From the NCBI GenBank assembly GCA_945928335.1, contig CAMENK010000044.1:1-6146 (forward strand): a DNA stretch of 6,146 bases. The letters run 5' to 3'. Positions 1-4,114 of this stretch are shown one piece after another (position 1 is the first letter of the stretch; every line of letters begins with the position of its first letter). The notes under the pieces are model-generated. The model was not told where the DNA came from. It saw only the letters and a list, made by a program, of their open reading frames with translations, and made no database searches. This DNA comes from an uncultured Bacillota bacterium. Lineage in GTDB: Bacteria > Bacillota_I > Bacilli_A > RF39 > UBA660. A program made the position numbers and the translations under genes.

Positions 1-206
1 GAGAATGATATTTCTTTTCTATAGTTGTTTAAATTACTTTTAGTAACTTTTTTGTTATTTAATGTTATAAAATCGTTTTCTTCTTTAAATAATAGATTTT
101 TTATTATGTGACTATTTAAATCTCCTATGAATGTATAAAAGTTATTTTCTTCTAAATTAAAATTTATATTTTCATTTTCATAATACTTTAATATTTCTTG
201 TTCCAT
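1..206 (-). CDS. N-terminal fragment of a degenerate ABC-ATPase-like protein (runs off left edge)
   Basis: The frame opens with ATG at 204-206 and stays open to the window edge, giving 68 complete residues. The ribosome binding site AAGAGGT (213-219) and a TATAAT box just upstream support this start. I read by eye a resemblance to the start of an ABC nucleotide-binding domain. A first strand at about residues 14-28 ends in FIG, followed by GDLNSHIIK (28-36) where GPNGSGKST would sit. A short helix NLLF follows, then ITLNNKKVTK (47-56) like the usual 'i-i-G-k-x-i' strand, then YRKEISF (62-68) like 'lRkkIgyV'. If the alignment is right, the Walker A glycines, Lys and Ser/Thr are lost, so this domain should not bind ATP normally. 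Walker B and the signature motif would lie outside the window. No membrane segment or signal peptide is seen. That the gene is real is fairly sure; the family assignment is tentative. Confidence 0.6.
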   Translation of the reverse strand, partial: MEQEILKYYENENINFNLEENNFYTFIGDLNSHIIKNLLFKEENDFITLNNKKVTKSNLNNYRKEISF

Positions 207-212
207 AGTAAT

Positions 213-231
213 ACCTCTTAGAAATATTATA
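213..231 (-). promoter_or_regulatory. -10 box and ribosome binding site of the ABC-like gene
   Basis: On the minus strand a perfect TATAAT (226-231) is followed by AAGAGGT (213-219), which is 6 nt before the ATG. No good -35 is visible: at a 17-nt spacing there is only a T-run (249-254), which is also the U-tract of the preceding terminator. The transcript would start close to the ribosome binding site, giving a very short leader. Confidence 0.5.
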
Positions 232-246
232 CATTATTTTAGAACA

Positions 247-268
247 GAAAAAAACTGAATAATCAGTT
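247..268 (-). terminator. Weak intrinsic terminator after the PHP-domain gene
   Basis: Read on the minus strand, AACTGA pairs with TCAGTT around a 4-nt loop (253-268), and a run of T begins in the 3' arm and continues to 248. The stem is only 6 bp and AT-rich, so termination may be partial. The TGA stop codon of the upstream gene (263-265) lies inside the 5' arm. Some read-through into the ABC-like gene is possible. Confidence 0.45.
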
Positions 269-1723
269 AATTTTTAAAATCATATACGCTAGGCCTATAC
301 CAAAACCTAATATAAATGATACAATAATTGCTAGTGTCATTAAGTTAATAAATCCATTATTTGACCATATAAATAGATTAGTGTTAGAATTAGGGGTATC
401 ATTATTAAATGCAGGATTATGTCTTGCCAATTTTGCTACATCTTCTTTTCCTCCATTAGTTTTTAATCGTTCTTCTATTTCAGTAATTTTATCTATTAAG
501 ATTTTTTTATTGCTATCATTTTTAGTAGTTTTTATTTCTATTAGACTAGTTACTATTTCTATAACATCTTGTTCATTATTAGTGCCTACTCCGAAGGCAT
601 ATTTTACTCCATCTTTTATTAAGTTTATAAGAGATATTCTTCTTTGTAATACTTCATTAGTTCTAGTTATTTCACTTTTGATTCTAGTTAATTCTTTAGA
701 TTTTTCATTTATTGAAAGATTAGTATTAGATATTGTTTCTATTCTTTCTAATAAATGTTGATCTATATTATTTGCTTTTTCACCATCTATGTTAACTGCA
801 TTATCTAAATAACTATTTATATAATAAATTATTGTTTCTTTATCATCTGTTTTGGGAATTGTTTCAAATATTTTTGTTAATAATCTTTTACTTAATGAAG
901 TATATATAGTTATTGTTTTTGATTGTCTATTCCTGTAAGTATAACTTAATCTTTGATTTTGTAATCTATCTAATATTGGATTGTATTCTTTTTGGACAAA
1001 ATTAAGATGAAGATTATGAATTAAATCATCTAATTCTGTATTACTTAATTCACTAAATTCTTTACTTGATTTTATATTTTTTCCTAAAAGTACTCGGTTT
1101 CTTTTTAATGATGCAATTTTCCAAAATTCTATAGTGTTTTTTATATTTTCAGTGTTTAATTCAAGAGGTATATTAAATGTTAAAGCAGTGCTAGTTATGA
1201 GTTCAATAGCTTTTTTTGAATTATTGTCAAACTCATTTCTTTTATCTTCTGTATCCATATTAGATCTAAATTTTAAAAATTCATCTGGATGAACTACTAA
1301 GTCAAATATTCCACTTTCAATACCTTGACATACTTTTTTAGCATATTCAATTGAATAATTAGGATTATTTTCTAAATTATTTTCATCATGTATTCCTAAA
1401 ATCATATAATCTACTTTTTCTCTTAATTCTCCTAAATACGATTCTCTTGTTTCATCATATATAGCTTCTAATCCACATAAAATAGTCATATCTGGATTGT
1501 CTCTTTTTAAACCATTTATTAAACTAATATATTCCAAAATATTTGAATACACATTTTTAGAATTATTAGGAAATTCTATCTCACTAGTTGGAGCATAGTC
1601 TATAAATCCTATTACATTTATACCATTTAATCTTGCATTTAAAACATATTCATTAGCATTTTGTAATGAATTACTATTTATATGTATATGATAATTGTAT
1701 TTTTTAGTTTCACTTATTTCCAT
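263..1723 (-). CDS. Membrane-anchored protein with a degenerate PHP (histidinol-phosphatase-like) domain
   Basis: This is a 486-residue protein. Residues 1-225 read as a PHP domain, a metal-dependent phosphoesterase fold: YHIH (11-14), GFIDYAP (39-45), GLEA (84-87), DYMILGIHD (105-113), DLVVHPDE (141-148), LELNTENI (187-194) and LLGKNIKS (212-219). Metal-ligand positions H12, H14, E86, H112 and H145 are kept. The His of the usual TDH motif is Y43, and the usual G-S-D-A-H reads G-K-N-I-K (214-218), losing an Asp and a His. Residues 226-450 match nothing I recognise; they are rich in charged helices, with likely coiled coil at about 325-365 and 405-430. A single hydrophobic segment at 459-482 ends four residues before the C-terminus, suggesting a tail anchor with the PHP part in the cytoplasm. 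No clear SD sequence precedes the ATG. Full catalytic activity is doubtful; a binding or regulatory role is inference. Most PHP phosphatases are about 250-280 residues, so this is a longer architecture. Confidence 0.8.
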   Translation of the reverse strand: MEISETKKYNYHIHINSNSLQNANEYVLNARLNGINVIGFIDYAPTSEIEFPNNSKNVYSNILEYISLINGLKRDNPDMTILCGLEAIYDETRESYLGELREKVDYMILGIHDENNLENNPNYSIEYAKKVCQGIESGIFDLVVHPDEFLKFRSNMDTEDKRNEFDNNSKKAIELITSTALTFNIPLELNTENIKNTIEFWKIASLKRNRVLLGKNIKSSKEFSELSNTELDDLIHNLHLNFVQKEYNPILDRLQNQRLSYTYRNRQSKTITIYTSLSKRLLTKIFETIPKTDDKETIIYYINSYLDNAVNIDGEKANNIDQHLLERIETISNTNLSINEKSKELTRIKSEITRTNEVLQRRISLINLIKDGVKYAFGVGTNNEQDVIEIVTSLIEIKTTKNDSNKKILIDKITEIEERLKTNGGKEDVAKLARHNPAFNNDTPNSNTNLFIWSNNGFINLMTLAIIVSFILGFGIGLAYMILKIN

Positions 1724-1735
1724 ATTATCTTATCT

Positions 1736-1747
1736 ATTATAATTATA
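1736..1747 (-). promoter_or_regulatory. Tandem -10 boxes of the PHP-domain gene
   Basis: Two perfect TATAAT hexamers lie head to tail (1742-1747 and 1736-1741) just upstream of the ATG at 1721-1723. No convincing -35 lies 16-18 nt further up. If either box is used, the leader would be about 5-13 nt, too short for a normal SD, and none is seen (only AAGAT). The mRNA may be leaderless or nearly so. Confidence 0.45.
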
Positions 1748-1758
1748 CAATACAAGGC

Positions 1759-1789
1759 AAAATAAAACTAGTACAAAATGATTGTACTA
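1759..1789 (-). terminator. Hairpin with T-rich tail after yqeY (terminator or operator)
   Basis: TAGTACAA and TTGTACTA form a perfect 8-bp inverted repeat (1769-1776 and 1782-1789) around a 5-nt loop. On the minus strand it is followed by GTTTTATTTT, which fits an intrinsic terminator for the rpsU-yqeY unit. The same palindrome lies just above the tandem -10 boxes of the PHP gene, so it could instead be a repressor site. A weaker 6-bp inverted repeat (GATAGA/TCTATC, 1800-1822) lies between it and the yqeY stop. The sequence alone does not decide between the readings. Confidence 0.45.
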
Positions 1790-1842
1790 ATTTTCAAACG
1801 ATAGAAGTAGCAAAAATCTATCAATAACTAGAGTGTGCGCGA

Positions 1843-2289
1843 TTACATATCTAGTTTAGTATTTACAATAATACTAACCAATTTAAAATCTGCCTTACCT
1901 TTAAGTCTTGTATTTGCTTCTTTCATTATTTTACCCATATCTTTTTTTCCTTCGGGTTTTACTAAAGCAAATATCTTATCTATTTCTTCTTCTATTTCTT
2001 CTTTAGTTAATTGTTCTGGTAAAAATTCACTAATAATTTTAATTTCTCTTTCTAAATTATCAGCAAGATCATCTCTACCAGCTTTTCTAAATTCTTCAAT
2101 ACTCTCTCTATGTTGTTTTACTTGTTTGCTTGCAACTTCAATAACAACTTCATCAGTTATTTCATCAAGTTTATTATTTATTCTATATAAATCAATAGCG
2201 CTTTTTAGAAGCCTTATTGTACTTAGAGTATCTTTGTCCTTACTCTTCATAGCTTCAAGCATAGTTTTATTTATTTTATCATATAACAT
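1843..2289 (-). CDS. yqeY: GatB/YqeY domain protein
   Basis: This is a 148-residue soluble protein, the usual length for the YqeY family. The N-terminal helical part carries STIRLLKSAI (23-32) and a block around HRESIEEFRKAGRDDLA that matches the family's 'R-x-S-I-x-x-F-x-x-a-x-R-x-D-L'. Then come EIKIISEFLPEQL, the helical linker, and the C-terminal GKIMKEANTRLKGKADFK block like the 'G-k-v-M-x-x-l-x-g-k-a-D' hallmark. This tail domain resembles the C-terminal tRNA-recognition part of GatB, the amidotransferase that converts Glu-tRNA(Gln). YqeY's own role is not settled; a tRNA-related function is inferred from that likeness. It starts 11 nt after rpsU with a strong SD that includes the rpsU stop codon, so the two are very likely cotranscribed and translationally coupled. 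The rpsU-yqeY pairing is common in Bacillota. Confidence 0.93.
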   Translation of the reverse strand: MLYDKINKTMLEAMKSKDKDTLSTIRLLKSAIDLYRINNKLDEITDEVVIEVASKQVKQHRESIEEFRKAGRDDLADNLEREIKIISEFLPEQLTKEEIEEEIDKIFALVKPEGKKDMGKIMKEANTRLKGKADFKLVSIIVNTKLDM

Positions 2290-2296
2290 AAATATT

Positions 2297-2303
2297 CCTC
2301 CTA
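2297..2303 (-). promoter_or_regulatory. Ribosome binding site of yqeY overlapping the rpsU stop codon
   Basis: TAGGAGG on the minus strand lies 7 nt before the yqeY ATG, and its first three bases are the TAG stop codon of rpsU. A ribosome ending S21 would sit on this site, favouring coupled translation. Confidence 0.8.
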
Positions 2304-2495
2304 AGAAGCATGTCTTCTATTATTTCTTCTAGCATTTTTAATTGCTTCTTTTTTAGCTTCTCTTCTTACTACACCTGGTTTAGAGTATTCCTTTCTTTTT
2401 TTCATTTCAGAAGGGACACCACTACGTTGAACTTTAATTTTAAATCTTTTTAAAGCATTTTCAACATTACCATTCTTAACTTCTACACGAGTCAT
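2301..2495 (-). CDS. rpsU: 30S ribosomal protein S21
   Basis: This is a 64-residue, strongly basic protein of the usual bS21 length. It starts MTRVEVKNG, continues with ALKRFK and a V-Q-R-S-G stretch, then KRKEYSKPGVVRREAKK, and ends in an Arg/Asn/His-rich tail. S21 sits on the small-subunit platform near the mRNA exit and anti-SD region and aids initiation. I chose the ATG at 2493-2495 because GGGAGGG (2505-2511) is well spaced 9 nt upstream and family members begin here. The frame stays open upstream to a TTG at 2553-2555, but that codon is part of the -35 box, so the longer form is not credible. The gene leads a two-gene unit with yqeY. Confidence 0.95.
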   Translation of the reverse strand: MTRVEVKNGNVENALKRFKIKVQRSGVPSEMKKRKEYSKPGVVRREAKKEAIKNARRNNRRHAS

Positions 2496-2504
2496 GTTTT
2501 CTTT

Positions 2505-2511
2505 CCCTCCC
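2505..2511 (-). promoter_or_regulatory. Strong ribosome binding site fixing the rpsU start
   Basis: GGGAGGG on the minus strand, within AAGGGAGGG, lies 9 nt before the ATG at 2493-2495. It decides the internal Met as the true S21 start. Confidence 0.8.
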
Positions 2512-2526
2512 TTCGTTCTATGAGAG

Positions 2527-2555
2527 ATTATAACACTTATATATCTTTTTTTCAA
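2527..2555 (-). promoter_or_regulatory. Strong housekeeping promoter of rpsU-yqeY
   Basis: On the minus strand TTGAAA (2550-2555) is separated by 17 nt from a perfect TATAAT (2527-2532), which is preceded by TG-T, making an extended -10. A- and T-rich tracts lie upstream of the -35, as in UP elements. The transcript would start near 2520, giving a leader of about 25 nt. This is the best promoter in the window and fits a highly expressed ribosomal protein gene read by the vegetative sigma factor. Confidence 0.8.
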
Positions 2556-2605
2556 CTTTTTATGACTTTAATTTACAAAAAAACCCATTATTTTTACGAT
2601 TAAAT

Positions 2606-2634
2606 AAAAAAATGTAATTAAATAACTACATTTT
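2606..2634 (-). terminator. Intrinsic terminator of the prpC-prkC-rsgA-rpe operon
   Basis: On the minus strand AAAATGTA pairs with TACATTTT (2627-2634 with 2609-2616), with extra A-T and G-U pairs possible inside. Seven T follow, counting from within the 3' arm (2612-2606). The rpe stop codon TAG (2626-2628) lies at the top of the 5' arm. The stem is AT-rich but long, and its position directly at the end of rpe supports it. Confidence 0.6.
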
Positions 2635-3258
2635 AAATTCTTTTACTTTTTGTTCTGCATTACCTTTAAGCAAATATGAAGCACTTACAACCATATCGAC
2701 ATAATCTTTTACTTTTGGAAATGTTTCATTATTTATTCCACCATCTATATTTATTATGTACTTATAACCTTTTTCTTCTTTTAATTTCTTTAATATTTTT
2801 AATTTATATATTACACTTTCCATAAATGCTTGTCCACTTTTTCCAGGTTCGACACTCATTACTAATATTAAGTCTAGCTCATCAAGTAATCCTTCTATTT
2901 CTTTAATATTTGTATTTGGCTTAATACTAATACCTGCTTTTAAACCATTGTTTTTTATTTTATCGATTATTTCTTTATGATTTTTAACCGCTTCATAGTG
3001 AAATGTTATATAGGAAGTATTTAGCATACTTAAATCATCTATATATTTTATTGGATTTTTAACCATTAGATGTACATCTAAACTTTTATTAGTATATTTT
3101 GAAAATTCAGTTACTTCTTTTATAGTAAAAGTTTTTTCAGGTACAAATTTACCATCCATTATATCCACATGTAAGTAATCCATATCAGTTTTATTTAACA
3201 TTTTAATAGCGTCTTTTGGACTTATTTCATTTGACAAAAAAGATCCACTTACTAACAT
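2626..3258 (-). CDS. rpe: Ribulose-phosphate 3-epimerase
   Basis: This 210-residue TIM-barrel enzyme interconverts ribulose 5-phosphate and xylulose 5-phosphate in the pentose phosphate pathway, in the cytoplasm. The family hallmarks are in order: S6-F-L, HVDIMDGKFVP (30-40), DVHLMV (61-66), FHYEA (86-90), VMSVEPGKSGQ (133-143) and NIDGGIN (170-176). The metal-binding positions H30, D32, H63 and D172 are all present, with D32 and D172 the expected acid/base pair. Two phosphate-binding loops differ from the norm: PGFGGQ reads PGKSGQ (138-143), and the late GSA-type motif reads SASY (192-195). A related ketose-phosphate epimerase, such as an allulose-6-phosphate 3-epimerase, cannot be fully excluded. 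The position directly after rsgA matches the usual rpe in Bacillota. It starts 31 nt after rsgA with its own strong SD and is the last gene of the operon. Confidence 0.9.
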   Translation of the reverse strand: MLVSGSFLSNEISPKDAIKMLNKTDMDYLHVDIMDGKFVPEKTFTIKEVTEFSKYTNKSLDVHLMVKNPIKYIDDLSMLNTSYITFHYEAVKNHKEIIDKIKNNGLKAGISIKPNTNIKEIEGLLDELDLILVMSVEPGKSGQAFMESVIYKLKILKKLKEEKGYKYIINIDGGINNETFPKVKDYVDMVVSASYLLKGNAEQKVKEFKM

Positions 3259-3267
3259 TTTTTATCA

Positions 3268-3274
3268 CTCCTTT
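3268..3274 (-). promoter_or_regulatory. Ribosome binding site of rpe
   Basis: AAAGGAG on the minus strand lies 9 nt before the rpe ATG (3256-3258), in the 31-nt gap after rsgA. It indicates independent re-initiation rather than overlap coupling. Confidence 0.75.
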
Positions 3275-3289
3275 GATATATTTTAATTT

Positions 3290-4114
3290 CTATTCTTTTA
3301 TAAGTTTTAGATAATTGTCATATCTACTTTTTAATATTTTCCCTTTATTGACTTTTTCTATTACTTTACATCCTTCATTTTTAATATGCGTACAACTTTT
3401 ATATTTGCATTCATAACCAAATTCTATAAAGAAACCACTTATTTCAGACTTATCAATATCTAATTCCAAACTACTAAATCCTGGTGTATCCGCGATTAAT
3501 CCTTCACAGGTATTTAGTAATTCAACTAATCTTGTTGTATGTTTTCCTCGTCCTAAGCTATAGCTTACTTCACCAGTTTTTAAATTTAAGTTTTTATCTA
3601 TTTTATTAAGCAAAGTACTTTTGCCTGCTCCAGTTTGACCAGCTACAGCGACTACAGAATTTTTTATTTCTTTTTTTATTTTCTTAATTTGTTTATTAGT
3701 ATAAACTTTATATCCAATTTTTTTATAGTATTTAATATATTTTCTTATCTCTTTTAGTTCTTCTTTTGTACATAGATCCATTTTAGTGATAATTATTATT
3801 GGCTTTATATTGTTGTATTCACTTAGTACAAGGAATTTATCAAGTAAGTAAGAACTAAAACTTGGTATATGTGTACTTATTACTATGAATAATTTATCAA
3901 TGTTTGAGATTAAAGGCCTTATTAAAGAATTTTTTCTTTCTTCTACACTTTCTATAGTTAATGTGTCTTTATTAAATGTTATATTATCACCTACAGTAAG
4001 TTTTATATTTTTTAATTTTCCTCTTACTGTACAAGGAAAAAGACTGTTATTATTCATAACAGTATATAAATCTTTATTTATACTTATAATTTTTCCTATA
4101 CTATTATTCTTCAT
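3290..4114 (-). CDS. rsgA: Ribosome small-subunit GTPase RsgA (YloQ/YjeQ family)
   Basis: This is a 274-residue, circularly permuted GTPase that acts in late 30S maturation. An N-terminal OB-fold (about 1-65) binds the ribosome. The GTPase motifs follow in the permuted order: G4 TKMD (110-113), then P-loop GQTGAGKST (159-167), then G2 region GRGKHTTR (188-195), then G3 DTPG (209-212). The C-terminal zinc site is C236, C241, H243 and C249 in a C-x4-C-x-H-x5-C pattern. It is a little shorter than typical relatives (about 290-350), mainly because the stretch between G4 and the P-loop is compact and the usual 'SA' G5 motif is not recognisable. The ATG overlaps the end of prkC by 11 nt and has no strong SD of its own, so translation probably depends on ribosomes finishing prkC. 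In Bacillus this GTPase is a reported PrkC substrate, which fits the shared operon. Confidence 0.95.
   Translation of the reverse strand: MKNNSIGKIISINKDLYTVMNNNSLFPCTVRGKLKNIKLTVGDNITFNKDTLTIESVEERKNSLIRPLISNIDKLFIVISTHIPSFSSYLLDKFLVLSEYNNIKPIIIITKMDLCTKEELKEIRKYIKYYKKIGYKVYTNKQIKKIKKEIKNSVVAVAGQTGAGKSTLLNKIDKNLNLKTGEVSYSLGRGKHTTRLVELLNTCEGLIADTPGFSSLELDIDKSEISGFFIEFGYECKYKSCTHIKNEGCKVIEKVNKGKILKSRYDNYLKLIKE

Noticed and set aside
263..265. TGA at the end of the PHP gene read as Trp (Mycoplasma code)
   Set aside because: Both Trp codons in the gene are TGG, and reading through would add only eight residues before TAA. The standard code is the simpler reading, though one TGA stop is limited evidence.
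381..761. Plus-strand open frame opposite the PHP gene
   Set aside because: It is hydrophobic low-complexity sequence produced by reading an AT-rich gene backwards, with no SD or domain.
1835..2332. Plus-strand open frame opposite yqeY and rpsU
   Set aside because: It is antisense to two well-recognised genes, rich in Ser/Leu/Ile, with no motif or ribosome binding site.
2496..2555. N-terminal extension of S21 starting from a TTG at 2553-2555
   Set aside because: The extension covers the -10 box, the -35 box and the SD of rpsU, and family members start at the internal ATG (2493-2495).
2573..2600. GGG followed by seven T on the minus strand, as a second terminator before rpsU
   Set aside because: There is no matching CCC arm upstream, so no stable stem forms. 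The hairpin at 2606-2634 explains termination better.
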